Assembly (NCBI RefSeq): GCF_014648475.1
Contig: NZ_BMRE01000009.1
Span: 1-64,000 of the forward strand
From: Lentzea flava
GTDB taxonomy: Bacteria; Actinomycetota; Actinomycetes; Mycobacteriales; Pseudonocardiaceae
Length of the DNA stretch: 64,000 bases
Direction of reading: 5' to 3'
In this document: positions 35,435 to 44,204 of the stretch, piece by piece
Numbering within the stretch: the first letter of the stretch is position 1
Layout: the number at the start of each line of letters is the position of its first letter
Translations under genes and position numbers: made by a program
Notes under the pieces: model-generated
What the model was told of the DNA's origin: nothing
The model's input: only the letters and a program-made list of their open reading frames with translations
Databases searched by the model: none

Positions 35435-35591
35435 CGCGGCTACCCCCGGTCGTTGTGTGAGCGGCATCCTGCCAGATCAGGACCGTCGTCACAGCGCAAC
35501 CCGATCACGAAACGGTGTCCGCGCGGTTGTGAGGCCGCCCCGTTCTGGGTATCCCCTGCGAGAGCGGCCACATGCGGAGAGGATGAGTCGG

Positions 35592-35927
35592 GTGCAGGGA
35601 CCTGAACCGCTCGAACTGAGCGTCGACCACGTCGGTGCGTCGACCGTGGTCGGTGTGGCCGGCGAGATCGACCTCGCCACGGCGCCGCAGTTCGAGGCGT
35701 TCCTGCGCGACCAGCTCGCCCACACGCACGCCGTGTTCATGCTCGACCTGTCGGGCGTGAACTACCTGGGGTCGGCCGGCCTCGACGTGTTGCTCCGCGT
35801 GCGCGCGGAGTGCGATCGCCGCGGCGTCGACCTCGTCTTCGGCGAGTGCTCGTTCATCGTGCGGCGGGTGTTCGAGGTCAGCGGCCTCACCGGCTACTTC
35901 CTGCGCGGGGAGAGTGCGACGGGCTAG
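35592..35927 (+). CDS. STAS-domain anti-sigma factor antagonist
   Basis: This protein of about 111 residues is a single STAS domain like SpoIIAA/RsbV: GEIDLATAPQFEAFL, the LDLSGVNYLGSAGLDVLL segment with the serine normally phosphorylated by an anti-sigma kinase, and a conserved C-terminal helix. The GTG at 35592 is chosen because GGAGAGG lies 9 nt upstream; an in-frame ATG at 35583 abuts that site and is less likely. It is convergent with the CheR-PAS gene by a 4-nt overlap. The STAS-HATPase gene at 37789 is a plausible partner. Confidence 0.85.
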   Translation: MQGPEPLELSVDHVGASTVVGVAGEIDLATAPQFEAFLRDQLAHTHAVFMLDLSGVNYLGSAGLDVLLRVRAECDRRGVDLVFGECSFIVRRVFEVSGLTGYFLRGESATG

Positions 35928-37777
35928 TCCTCCTGCTGTTCCATCACCAGGATCGCGCCGTCCGGCTCACCGCCGTTGGCGCGCAACGAGCTGCAGACGA
36001 CCCGGATGAGCACCTCGCGGCCACGCCGGTTCACCGCGGTGAGCTTGACCTCCTCCATGAAGGTGCCGTCGCTCAGCGCCGACCGGACGACCGGGCGCAG
36101 GTCGGCCACCGGCAGCCCGATGTCGAGGTTGAGCAGGTGCTCGCCCTCGGCCTCGTCGCGCCGCATCCCCCACAGCTCCTCGGCACCCCGGTTCCAGGCC
36201 AGCACCCGCATCTGCACGTCGAGCACGATCACCCCGGCCCGCAGCGAGGTCAGTATCGACTCCAGGAACTCGTTGACCCGGTCCAGTTCCGTGGTGCGTT
36301 CGCGCAGCGCGTCGTTGATGGTCTGGAGCTCGTCGTTGGTCGACTGCAGCTCCTCGTTCATCGTCTCCAGCTCTTCGTTGGTCGACTGGAGTTCCTCGTT
36401 GGTGGTCTCGAGCTCCTCCACCGTGGACTGCAGCTCTTCGTTCGTGGTCTCCAGTTCCTCGTTGGTGGACTGGAGCTCCTCGTACGCCGACTCCAGCTGG
36501 CGGTTGGCGTGTTCGAGGTCCTCCAGCAGCCGGCGTGCCGCCGTCATGTCGTGGAAGACGACGGAGACGCCGAGGATCGCGTTGTCGGCACCCACGAGCG
36601 GGTTGACGTGGACCTCGAACCACGTGGACTCACCGGGACCGCGCAGCCACTCGACGTCCTTGATGCGCAACGACTTGCGCTCCAGCCGCGCCTGGTCGAC
36701 GTACCCGCGCAGTTCGACCGGGCGGTAGGAGATGTCGATGTCGCGCAGCGGGCGGCCCACGTCCTTGGCGGAGAGACCGAACGTGTTCTCCGCCTGCTGG
36801 TTGATGAGCGCGACGACATCCTCCGCCGTCACCACTATCTGGGCGACCGGGCTCGCGGAGAACGCGTGCTCACGCAGCGCGTCGATGCCACGCAGGTCCA
36901 CCCTGCGATCGTGCACCATCGCGTGCGAAACGAAATGGGCCGGAGTGCCCGCTCCGCTGGCCGCCTTGCGGAAGAGGCGCCGCTTGAGGTCGATGGGGTC
37001 GAAGATGCGGCTGTGGCTGAGCAGCATCTCGGCCTTGCCCAGAAACAGCACGCCCTTGGGCATCAGCGCGAAGTGGAACCGGCCGAGGATCTTGGCCTGC
37101 GTCTCCTGGTTGAAGTACATCAGCGTGTTGCGGCACACCAGCAGGTCGATCCGCGAGATCGGCGCGTCCTGCACCAGGTCGTTGCGGCCGAAGATGACCG
37201 AGCGGCGCAGGTCCTTGCGGAAGCTGTAGCGGCCGTTCTGCTGCTCGAAGTACTTGGTGGCGAGCTCCGGCGGCATCGACTGCAGGTCCCGTTCGGCGTA
37301 GCTCGCGTGCCGGGCGTGCGACAGCGCCTCGTCGTCGACATCGGTGGCATAGATCTTGACCTGCTGCCGGAACCGCTCGGGGCCCATCGCCTCGGCCAGC
37401 GCGATCGCGAGGCTGTAGGCCTCCTCGCCGGATGCGCAGCCCGCGCTCCACACGCGGATGGGGTCGTCCGGCCCGCGTTCGGCCAGCAGCGTCGGAATGA
37501 CCTCTTCGCGCAGGTAGGTCCACGCCTCCTGGTCGCGGAAGAACGCGGTCACGTTGATCAGGATCGTGTTGAACAGGACGCTGAACTCGTCCGCGTTGAC
37601 CTGCAGCTGGTCGATGTAGTCGGTGTAGTCGTCGACGCCGATCTGGCTCATGCGGTGCCGCACGCGCCGCATCAGGCTGGTGCGCTTGTATCCGGTGAAG
37701 TCGAAACCGCGCGACTCTTTGAGGTACTGCAGCACCTCTTCGAAGTCCTGGTCGGGGATCGGCTGGCCGTCGCTCAC
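35924..37777 (-). CDS. CheR-type methyltransferase with coiled coil and PAS domains
   Basis: This 617-residue cytosolic protein starts with CheR N- and C-domains (about 10-270; WSAGCASGEEAYS is the SAM site and LVCRNTLMYF the following motif). A PAS domain (about 310-420), a striking EELQSTNEELET heptad-like coiled coil (about 435-495) and a second PAS domain (about 500-610) follow. Such proteins belong to CheB/CheR signalling modules that methylate receptors or sense stimuli themselves. No receptor or CheA is nearby, so methylation-linked sensing feeding a stress-response switch is the reasonable inference. The GTG at 37777 begins the first conserved residues. Confidence 0.87.
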   Translation of the reverse strand: MSDGQPIPDQDFEEVLQYLKESRGFDFTGYKRTSLMRRVRHRMSQIGVDDYTDYIDQLQVNADEFSVLFNTILINVTAFFRDQEAWTYLREEVIPTLLAERGPDDPIRVWSAGCASGEEAYSLAIALAEAMGPERFRQQVKIYATDVDDEALSHARHASYAERDLQSMPPELATKYFEQQNGRYSFRKDLRRSVIFGRNDLVQDAPISRIDLLVCRNTLMYFNQETQAKILGRFHFALMPKGVLFLGKAEMLLSHSRIFDPIDLKRRLFRKAASGAGTPAHFVSHAMVHDRRVDLRGIDALREHAFSASPVAQIVVTAEDVVALINQQAENTFGLSAKDVGRPLRDIDISYRPVELRGYVDQARLERKSLRIKDVEWLRGPGESTWFEVHVNPLVGADNAILGVSVVFHDMTAARRLLEDLEHANRQLESAYEELQSTNEELETTNEELQSTVEELETTNEELQSTNEELETMNEELQSTNDELQTINDALRERTTELDRVNEFLESILTSLRAGVIVLDVQMRVLAWNRGAEELWGMRRDEAEGEHLLNLDIGLPVADLRPVVRSALSDGTFMEEVKLTAVNRRGREVLIRVVCSSLRANGGEPDGAILVMEQQED

Positions 37778-37788
37778 GCCTGCAGAAC

Positions 37789-38523
37789 CTACTCGCCTCC
37801 GCGCAGGCCCAGCACGGCCCACACGATCTTGCCCCCGTCGGATGACGGCGCACAGCCCCAGGCGACGCAGAGCCGGTTCACCAGCTGCAGGCCCCGGTGT
37901 CCCACCACCTCCGGACCTGGTGACTCCAGCACGGGAGGCGTCGGGTCGTCGTCGCGAACGGCGATGGACAACCCGCTCGGCCGCAGCTCGACCCTGAGCA
38001 TCGACTCCGAGCGCGCGTACCGCACCGCGTTCTCCACCAGCTCGCTCACCACCAGCACCGCGTCGTTGACGAGCCGGTCCAGGCCCCAGAGCTCGCAGGC
38101 TTCCCGGACGACCGCACGGGCCATGATCGGCGCGGTCGGCGAGTTGGGCAGCGGTATGCGGCGGAACCTGCGGTGAGGTGGTCGTTCGACGACGTCGAGC
38201 GCCTCCTGGAGGTTCGCGGCGGTGCGCACGAACCGCCCGACACCGCTCGCGCGGACCTCGTCGCGGTGCGACTCGGTCTCGGTGACGAGCACCAGCGGGA
38301 TGTCCGGCCACTGCGAGATCCTCATCCACACCGTGGTGAACACCGCCAGCATCGCCCTGCTGGGGACCTCGAAGGCCGGGCCCAGCCTGACGACCAGGGC
38401 GAGCGGATCGTCGGCGGCGAGCTTGAGCAGGGTGTCGCGCAGAACCGGGTAGGAGGCGAGGTCCAGCCTTCCCTCCGGCGTCGCGACGACGGCACCGGCC
38501 AGGTTCGACGTGCCGACCTTCAT
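37789..38523 (-). CDS. STAS-like plus HATPase_c (anti-sigma kinase-like) protein
   Basis: This 244-residue protein combines an N-terminal STAS-like domain (about 5-105) with a C-terminal GHKL ATPase domain (about 120-240; VSELVENAVRYARS is the N box, and VGHRGLQLVNRL belongs to the G region). The ATPase resembles RsbW-type serine kinases that bind sigma factors or phosphorylate STAS antagonists. The ATG overlaps the cheB stop by 4 nt, and the CheR-PAS gene starts 11 nt downstream. It is a likely link between the CheB/CheR pair and the STAS protein. Confidence 0.83.
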   Translation of the reverse strand: MKVGTSNLAGAVVATPEGRLDLASYPVLRDTLLKLAADDPLALVVRLGPAFEVPSRAMLAVFTTVWMRISQWPDIPLVLVTETESHRDEVRASGVGRFVRTAANLQEALDVVERPPHRRFRRIPLPNSPTAPIMARAVVREACELWGLDRLVNDAVLVVSELVENAVRYARSESMLRVELRPSGLSIAVRDDDPTPPVLESPGPEVVGHRGLQLVNRLCVAWGCAPSSDGGKIVWAVLGLRGGE

Positions 38524-39524
38524 GTGCCGGTCTCCTCCCGCACGTCGCCCCGCAACAGGTACTTGCGAAGAACGTCGGCTGCCGCCAGGGCTTCTTCCTC
38601 CTGCCTGACGTACCGCTCTGCCACGAGTCCCCGGCCCGCGTTCTTCGACACGTCCACCATGCGGTGCGCGAGCGAGGCCTTCTCGTCGAGAGTGCGCAGT
38701 GCGGTCCACATCGCGCGTTCCAGGGAGACGCCGTATGCGTCCATGAGTGCGTCCGCCGTCCAGGCGTGTCCGACCAGGCAGCGGTACTGCGCGCTGTCGC
38801 CGGGAATCTCCACGAGAGATCCCGCGCAGTCCGGACAGGTGAGTGTCGTCGGCGAGCCGATCCTCGGGATGTCGCCGTGTGCTGCGCCGGAGTCGTCTTG
38901 GGACACGGCCACCTCCGTGCGAAGAGTGTCGGACGCCGGTCCTGCCGCGATCGTGTCCGCGTGCTGTCCGGCGAGGCGGGCGAGCAGCGGGCCGATCCGG
39001 ACGACCGGCAGCACGTGGTCCACGGCGACGTGCTGCAGCACGCTCTCCGGCATGCCGGGGTAGATAGCGTCGTCCGGGTCCTGCACGACCGTCGTGCCGC
39101 CCCTCTGCTTGATCGCCACCATGCCGGCCGTGCCGTCGTCGAGCGCCCCGGACAGCACCACCCCGATCACCGCAGGGCCCTTCGCGAGCGCGGCGGAGCG
39201 GAACAGCGTGTTCACGGCCGGCCGATGGCCGTTCTCGGTGGGACCTTTCGACAGCCGCAGCACACCGTCCTCCACCACGACGTGGTGGTCGGGACGCGCG
39301 ATGTGGAGGTGGGCGTTGCGCAGCCCCGCGCCGTCCTCCGCGAGCAGCGCGGGCAGCGGGCCGCTGCGGGACAGGATCGCGGGCAACGCCGACGTGCCGC
39401 CTGCGGGCATGTGCAGGACGACGACCACGGCGGCGGGCAGGTCCTTCGGCAGCCCGGCGACGAGTTGCCGCAGAGCCTCGACACCTCCCGCGGAGGCGCC
39501 GACGACCACCAGGTCCCTGCGCAC
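38520..39524 (-). CDS. CheB-type protein-glutamate methylesterase without receiver domain
   Basis: This 334-residue protein has the CheB catalytic domain (about 1-190): Ser11 in GASAGG, His38 in VLHMP and the acidic residue in SGALDDGTAG. The phosphoreceiver domain usual in CheB is missing. Instead there is a C-terminal extension with a CPDC...C-x2-GH motif (about 228-252), probably a small zinc-binding unit, and a helical tail. GAGGAG lies 5 nt before the GTG. It is first in the operon with the STAS-HATPase and CheR-PAS genes. Confidence 0.87.
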   Translation of the reverse strand: MRRDLVVVGASAGGVEALRQLVAGLPKDLPAAVVVVLHMPAGGTSALPAILSRSGPLPALLAEDGAGLRNAHLHIARPDHHVVVEDGVLRLSKGPTENGHRPAVNTLFRSAALAKGPAVIGVVLSGALDDGTAGMVAIKQRGGTTVVQDPDDAIYPGMPESVLQHVAVDHVLPVVRIGPLLARLAGQHADTIAAGPASDTLRTEVAVSQDDSGAAHGDIPRIGSPTTLTCPDCAGSLVEIPGDSAQYRCLVGHAWTADALMDAYGVSLERAMWTALRTLDEKASLAHRMVDVSKNAGRGLVAERYVRQEEEALAAADVLRKYLLRGDVREETGT

Positions 39525-39576
39525 CGAAGCTCCTCAACCTCGAGGGTTTCGATCCGGGTACCCGTGGTCCGGGGTC

Positions 39577-40173
39577 TCACACGATCAGTTCCGCCCTGGC
39601 CTTGCCCGGCGTCGTCCTGCGCATGCCCGCGTCGACGCACCGCCTGACGACCTGCGGTTGTTCGCGCATCAGCCTGATGCCCCGCCTGATCAGCGTGGGC
39701 ACCGGCTTGCGGGCCTCGGCGAGGTCCCTGGCGAACCGGCGGACGAACGTGACCGGCGGGCTCGGCGCGAGCACGATCGCGTCCCTGAGCACCCCGGCGG
39801 TCCTGGCGCCCTCCACCAGCAGGTCCGCGAACAGGCCTTCCGCGATGAACGCCGGCGCGTCGCCCAGCTCGATCGTCTGCGTGCCGACCGCGCGGTCGGC
39901 GCTGATCGAGTACACCGGGGCCTCGGTCTTGCCGGTCTCGGACAGCTCGACGACGGCCCGCAGCGCCTTGTCCGCGTTCCACGAGCCCACCGCGTCCCAG
40001 TCCGCGCGGCCGTGCTCGTCCTTCGGCAGCAGCGGGTCGTCGCCGTCGCGGTAGAAGTCGTCCAGGCGCAGCACGGGCCAGCCGAGGTGGGCGGCGAGGG
40101 TCGACTTGCCTGAGCCGGACGGGCCGGCGAGCAGAACGGCGCGGGGGATGGGCACGAGTGGCGATTTTCGCAC
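39577..40173 (-). CDS. uridine-kinase-like P-loop protein
   Basis: This 198-residue P-loop NTPase shows GPSGSGKST (Walker A, about 17-25), the [14 protein letters not shown] stretch typical of the uridine kinase group, and a catalytic-type ARKPVP region. It probably phosphorylates a nucleoside or similar small molecule. The start is a GTG with no clear ribosome site; a second GTG at 40155 is possible. It is divergent from rarA by 83 nt. Confidence 0.75.
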   Translation of the reverse strand: MRKSPLVPIPRAVLLAGPSGSGKSTLAAHLGWPVLRLDDFYRDGDDPLLPKDEHGRADWDAVGSWNADKALRAVVELSETGKTEAPVYSISADRAVGTQTIELGDAPAFIAEGLFADLLVEGARTAGVLRDAIVLAPSPPVTFVRRFARDLAEARKPVPTLIRRGIRLMREQPQVVRRCVDAGMRRTTPGKARAELIV

Positions 40174-40256
40174 AGGACAGGTGCCGTCAGGCGCAGCCGC
40201 CTCGGCCCGGGCTCTCGTGGACGTGGGCTCGCGAAGCAGGCGCTAGGCTCGAACGC

Positions 40257-41606
40257 ATGAGCGAAGGTCTGTTCGACGAGGGCCTCTTCGGCGCGACCGA
40301 CGAGGAGAAGGCCGAGCGCATCGCGGCCAACGCCCCGCTGGCCGTGCGGATGCGTCCGGCCACGCTGGACGAGGTCGTCGGCCAGGACCACCTGCTCGGC
40401 CCCGGCGCGCCGCTGCGCCGCCTGGTGGAGGGCGCCACCCCGGCGTCCGTGATGCTCTACGGGCCTCCCGGCACCGGCAAGACGACCCTGGCGACGCTCG
40501 TGTCGAAGGCGACCGGCCGCCGGTTCGTGGCGCTGTCGGCGTTGTCGGCGGGCGTCAAGGAGGTGCGGGCCGTCATCGACGAGGCGCGGCGGCGGCTCGT
40601 GCGGTCCGGCGAGTCGACCGTGCTGTTCATCGACGAGGTGCACCGGTTCTCCAAGACCCAGCAGGACGCGTTGCTGGGCGCGGTCGAGGACCGGATCGTG
40701 CTGCTGGTCGCGGCCACCACCGAGAACCCGTTCTTCTCCGTGGTGTCACCGTTGTTGTCGCGATTTCTGGTGCTGCAGCTCAAGTCGCTGACCGACGAGC
40801 ACGTGCGCACGGTGATCCGCCGCGCGGTGTCGGACGACCGCGGCCTGGGCGGCAAGGTGACGGTGGAGCCGGACGCCGAGGCCCACCTGGTGCGCCTGGC
40901 GGGCGGGGACGCGCGCCGGTCGCTGACGGCGCTGGAAGCCGCGGCGGACTCGGCGATGGCGTCGAACAACGGCGTGATCACGCTGGAGCTGCTGGAGTCC
41001 ACAGTGGACAAGGCAGCGGTGCGCTACGACCGCGACGGAGACCAGCACTACGACGTGACGTCGGCGTTCATCAAGTCCATCCGCGGCTCGGACGTGGACG
41101 CGGCCCTGCACTACCTGGCGCGCATGATCGAGGCGGGCGAGGACCCGAGGTTCATCGCGCGGCGCCTGGTGATCCACGCGAGCGAGGACGTCGGCATGGC
41201 CGACCCGACTGCGTTGCAGACGTGCGTCGCCGCCGCCCAGGCCGTGCAGCTCATCGGCCTGCCCGAGTGCGCGCTGAACCTGGCGCAGGCCACGATCCAC
41301 CTGGCCACCGCGCCGAAGTCGAACGCCGTCACCACCGCCATCAACGCGGCCATGGCGGACGTGCGCAAGGGCGCGATCGGCGCCGTGCCACCGCATCTGC
41401 GCGACGGGCACTACGCGGGCGCGGCGAAACTCGGCAACGCCCAGGGATACCGCTACCCGCACGACGTGCCGGAAGGCGTGCTGACGCAGCAGTATGCGCC
41501 GGACGACCTGGTGGGCCGCGACTACTACGAGCCGACCGGCCGCGGTGCCGAGCGCGCGGTGGCCGAGCGGCTGCCACGGTTGCGCCGGGTGATCAGGGGC
41601 GAGTGA
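40257..41606 (+). CDS. rarA: replication-associated recombination protein A
   Basis: RarA (MgsA) is a clamp-loader-like AAA+ ATPase acting at stalled replication forks. The 449-residue protein has GPPGTGKTT (Walker A, about 67-75), [14 protein letters not shown] (Walker B), a conserved ATTENP sensor and the arginine finger region SPLLSRF. The C-terminal half has the tetramerisation signature ([27 protein letters not shown]). The ATG at 40257 is the natural start. It begins the conserved rarA-alaS-ruvX-mltG-aroE neighbourhood. Confidence 0.94.
   Translation: MSEGLFDEGLFGATDEEKAERIAANAPLAVRMRPATLDEVVGQDHLLGPGAPLRRLVEGATPASVMLYGPPGTGKTTLATLVSKATGRRFVALSALSAGVKEVRAVIDEARRRLVRSGESTVLFIDEVHRFSKTQQDALLGAVEDRIVLLVAATTENPFFSVVSPLLSRFLVLQLKSLTDEHVRTVIRRAVSDDRGLGGKVTVEPDAEAHLVRLAGGDARRSLTALEAAADSAMASNNGVITLELLESTVDKAAVRYDRDGDQHYDVTSAFIKSIRGSDVDAALHYLARMIEAGEDPRFIARRLVIHASEDVGMADPTALQTCVAAAQAVQLIGLPECALNLAQATIHLATAPKSNAVTTAINAAMADVRKGAIGAVPPHLRDGHYAGAAKLGNAQGYRYPHDVPEGVLTQQYAPDDLVGRDYYEPTGRGAERAVAERLPRLRRVIRGE
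40997..41009. repeat. 13-bp palindrome GTCCAC-A-GTGGAC (copy 2 of 3)
   Basis: A perfect palindrome in rarA reads Ser-Thr-Val-Asp with the rare threonine codon ACA, in the same frame as the copies in the acyl-AMP ligase and aroC genes. Confidence 0.6.
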
Positions 41607-41864
41607 CGGCTCGCGATCGAGGCCATAACGCATGATCGCCACCTGGAACTCCGGTACGCTCCGGCCGCGTTGAGTGACCGCACGACCACCTGGGGCAACG
41701 ATGATCCTGGCTTCCCGCCCACCGCAGCCGCCACGCCGCCCGGACAACGACGAGGACGCCGCCGACGTCCGGTGAGTGCGGCGTCGTGCACGAGGCGCTG
41801 AAGTTGTTCCCGGGCAAGCGTTACTCCCGCGACGAGGAGCCCGAGGTCGCGTAGGTTCGGCGAA

Positions 41865-42500
41865 GTGACGATCAGAGAAGACTTCCTGACCACCGCCCGG
41901 ATCGCGCTCGACCTCATGCGCCACCGGCAGGTCACCGAGAAGTGGGACGAGCCGAGCGCGCTGCCCGAGTTCGGCGTCAGCGGCCTCGTCGGCCACATCG
42001 GCTACCAGGCCCTGCCGGTCCCGTCGATGATCTCGTCGCCGGTCGGCGACGAGCCGGTCGTTTCGCTGATGGAGCACTACGCGCGGGCGAACTGGACCGA
42101 GCTGGAGGTGGACTCGGAGTTCCACACCCGTATCCGCGCCGGCGGCGAGAAGCTCGCGGCGGAGGGTCAGGACGCGCTGTGCGACCGGTTCGAGCAGACG
42201 CTAGACGAGCTCGGGGAGTCGTTGCCCGGCCTGGACAACCGCCCCGTCCGCATGCCGCACTGGGGACCGTGGGCGGTGTCGCTCGACGACTACCTGGTGA
42301 GCCGCCTGATGGAGTTCGTCGTGCACTCCGACGACCTCGCGGTGAGCGTCGGCGTCGACACCCCGGAGTTCCCGCGCCACGTCAACGAGACGGTGATCGA
42401 CCTGCTCACCCGCATGTCGCTCAACCGGCACAAGGCCGTGGACCTCGTGCGTGCGTTGAGCCGCAAGGAACGCGCACCGCGCGACATCACCGCGTTCTAA
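41865..42500 (+). CDS. maleylpyruvate isomerase N-terminal / DinB-superfamily protein
   Basis: This 211-residue helical-bundle protein resembles the mycothiol-dependent maleylpyruvate isomerase N-terminal family. Conserved histidines occur in LVGHIGYQ (about 43) and in MEFVVHSDDL (about 155), the usual metal-binding positions. Members use mycothiol as a thiol cofactor; the substrate here is unknown. The GTG start follows a non-coding gap of about 260 nt after rarA. Its stop overlaps the convergent acyltransferase gene by 4 nt. Confidence 0.75.
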   Translation: MTIREDFLTTARIALDLMRHRQVTEKWDEPSALPEFGVSGLVGHIGYQALPVPSMISSPVGDEPVVSLMEHYARANWTELEVDSEFHTRIRAGGEKLAAEGQDALCDRFEQTLDELGESLPGLDNRPVRMPHWGPWAVSLDDYLVSRLMEFVVHSDDLAVSVGVDTPEFPRHVNETVIDLLTRMSLNRHKAVDLVRALSRKERAPRDITAF

Positions 42501-43075
42501 CGAGGGCAGACCATCAGCAGTGCGAGCTTGTTCGGCAGCATGATCTCGTCCGCGACCATGAACCCGCCGGCCTCGAACGACCTGATGGCCCGCTTGTTGC
42601 GCACGTCCGGCTCCAGCACGATCCGCGTGCAGTGCGGATCGGCCTCGAACAGCGCGTCGGTGAGCCGGGGGAGCAGCGACCGCACCAGCCCCTGGTCGGT
42701 CATCGCCAGCTCACCGACCGCCAGGTTCAGCCCGAGGTCGTGCGGCCGGGCCTGGTAGCACCCGGCGACGACGTCCCGTGCCGCGCGGTAGACCTCGGCG
42801 TGGATCACCGGCCGCCCGTGCCAGCTGATCAGCAACGGCCGGACGTCGTCGCCGTCCAGCTGACCGCGCAGCTGTTCCTCCCATCGCGGCAACGACCAGG
42901 CCCGCCGCGCGAACGCCGCCACGTGTGGTGCCTGGTGCCAGCGGTGGATCAGATGCAGGTCGTAGCCGTCCGGCCGGGCGACGCGGGCGTGCCACGGATG
43001 CGTGAGCTCCGGGATCGGCGGGGCGCCTGCCGTGGCGTGCCTGCGGTAGGAGTCCAGGTGCGACACCGGCTTCAC
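42497..43075 (-). CDS. siderophore-type GNAT acyltransferase (IucB/MbtK-like)
   Basis: This 192-residue protein resembles the GNAT subgroup that acylates hydroxylysine-type amines in siderophore biosynthesis: HLIHRWHQAPHVAAF, an ISWHGRPVIHAEVYR strand-helix pair, and IVLEPDVRNKRAIRSFEAGGF near the C-terminus (cited as a region around residues 158-178). The start is the GTG at 43075 with AGGAGG 4 nt upstream; the frame is open further but that stretch contains an iron box. The box and the fold point to iron-repressed siderophore tailoring or a related role. No siderophore synthetase gene lies in this window. Confidence 0.78.
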   Translation of the reverse strand: MKPVSHLDSYRRHATAGAPPIPELTHPWHARVARPDGYDLHLIHRWHQAPHVAAFARRAWSLPRWEEQLRGQLDGDDVRPLLISWHGRPVIHAEVYRAARDVVAGCYQARPHDLGLNLAVGELAMTDQGLVRSLLPRLTDALFEADPHCTRIVLEPDVRNKRAIRSFEAGGFMVADEIMLPNKLALLMVCPR

Positions 43076-43098
43076 GAGGCCTCCTGCACGGATCAACT

Positions 43099-43112
43099 TA
43101 GGGTTGCCTAAC
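43099..43112 (-). promoter_or_regulatory. iron box (DtxR/IdeR-type) upstream of the acyltransferase
   Basis: TTAGGGTTGCCTAA matches the DtxR/IdeR core TTAGGTTAGCCTAA at 12 of 14 positions with intact TTAGG and CCTAA arms. It lies 23 nt before the chosen start, where a bound repressor would block the promoter when iron is plentiful. Confidence 0.7.
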
Positions 43113-43147
43113 TCCACTGCGCGGTGACCGCCGGTGTCAAGCCCTGT

Positions 43148-43177
43148 GTGACCGGTATTTCACAGGCCGTGACCGGT
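43148..43177. repeat. direct repeats GTGACCGGT in the acyltransferase/DinB intergenic region
   Basis: GTGACCGGT occurs at 43148-43156 and again at 43169-43177, 21 bp apart, which is two helical turns. A partial copy begins at 43125. They flank a TGTGA-N8-TCACA element and lie upstream of the DinB gene promoter. Confidence 0.4.
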
Positions 43178-43200
43178 CCGCGTCAATGAGTGATCCGGTT

Positions 43201-43206
43201 TACGTT
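43201..43206 (+). promoter_or_regulatory. -10 box for a leaderless DinB-family transcript
   Basis: TACGTT fits TANNNT and ends 6 nt before the ATG at 43213. This implies a leaderless transcript and argues against the in-frame ATG at 43186, which would lie upstream of the transcript. Confidence 0.45.
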
Positions 43207-43212
43207 GACGCC

Positions 43213-43707
43213 ATGCCGGAGACCCAGCGCGAACCCGTGCCGCGCGTCGACACCGACGAGCTGGAGGTCACGCACGCGTTCCTGAAGTTCCAGCGCCACT
43301 GCGTGCTGAAGAAGGCGGAAGGCCTCACCGCGGAAGAACTCCGCCGGCCGGGGGTCCCGAGCGGTACGTCGATCCTCGGGCTGATCCAGCACCTCGCCGA
43401 GGCCGAGCGCGGGTGGTTCGGCCACCACCTCGGCGGCGCCGACTGGTCGGAGGAGGACGAGCTCGGCATGACGGTGCCCGCCGGCCGGACCGCCGAGCAG
43501 GTGATCGCGGAGTACCGCGCGGCGATCGAGGCGAGCGACCGGGCGATCGAGGCGGCGGGAGATCCCGGCGCACTCATGGCGATCCCGATCGACGGCACGC
43601 GGAAGTCGTTGCGCTGGCTCCTCGCCCACATGACCACCGAGACCGCCAGGCACGCGGGTCACGCGGACATCCTGCGGGAGCGGATCGACGGCATCACCGG
43701 TCGCTGA
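43213..43707 (+). CDS. DinB-family (DUF664-like) protein
   Basis: This 164-residue four-helix-bundle protein belongs to the DinB superfamily. Putative metal-ligand histidines lie in LIQHLAEAERGWFGHHL (about 62-78) and in MTTETARHAGHADILRERI (about 134-152). The superfamily includes thiol-dependent transferases using mycothiol or bacillithiol. The start is taken at 43213 because a -10 box immediately precedes it; an ATG at 43186 would add nine residues. The substrate is unknown. Confidence 0.77.
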   Translation: MPETQREPVPRVDTDELEVTHAFLKFQRHCVLKKAEGLTAEELRRPGVPSGTSILGLIQHLAEAERGWFGHHLGGADWSEEDELGMTVPAGRTAEQVIAEYRAAIEASDRAIEAAGDPGALMAIPIDGTRKSLRWLLAHMTTETARHAGHADILRERIDGITGR

Positions 43708-43799
43708 AGATCAACTACCGGTGCCGCTCATTTGGGTGTCGGACCCACCCGGTAATCTCACCGGCAATCAAGCCACAACGCCGGTCACCAGGAGGATCC

Positions 43800-44204
43800 G
43801 TGTCGCCAGGGCAGATCGCCGCGTGGGTCGGCGCCGGCGCGTTCGTGCTGGTCGCGCTCGTGGTGGTGTTCGTCGGCATCAAGGCAGCGCGGTTCTTCGA
43901 CGAGGCCACGATCGCGATGCGCAAGGCGCACGAGAACACCGATCCGTTGTTCAGCGAGGCCAACACCACGCTGACCCACGTGAACACGCAGCTCGAGCGC
44001 GTCGACGGCATCACGGCCAACGCACGCGCGGTCACCGGCAACGTCTCGGCGCTCACCAGCCTGTTCACCGCCACGCTCGGCGGGCCGCTGGTCAAGGCCG
44101 CCGCGCTGTCCTACGGCGTGAGCAAGGCCGTGAAGGCGCGCCGCAAGGCAGCGGAGCAGCCGAACAAGCACGCCAAGCGCCGTCCGAAGAGGAGTGCCCG
44201 ATGA
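43800..44204 (+). CDS. DUF948-domain membrane-anchored protein
   Basis: This 134-residue protein has an N-terminal membrane helix (about 6-28), then a helical, coiled-coil-prone DUF948 segment (about 30-95) and a very basic C-terminal tail. AGGAGG 4 nt before the GTG fixes the start. It overlaps the next gene by ATGA. The pair commonly precedes alaS in actinobacteria; the function is unknown. Confidence 0.83.
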   Translation: MSPGQIAAWVGAGAFVLVALVVVFVGIKAARFFDEATIAMRKAHENTDPLFSEANTTLTHVNTQLERVDGITANARAVTGNVSALTSLFTATLGGPLVKAAALSYGVSKAVKARRKAAEQPNKHAKRRPKRSAR

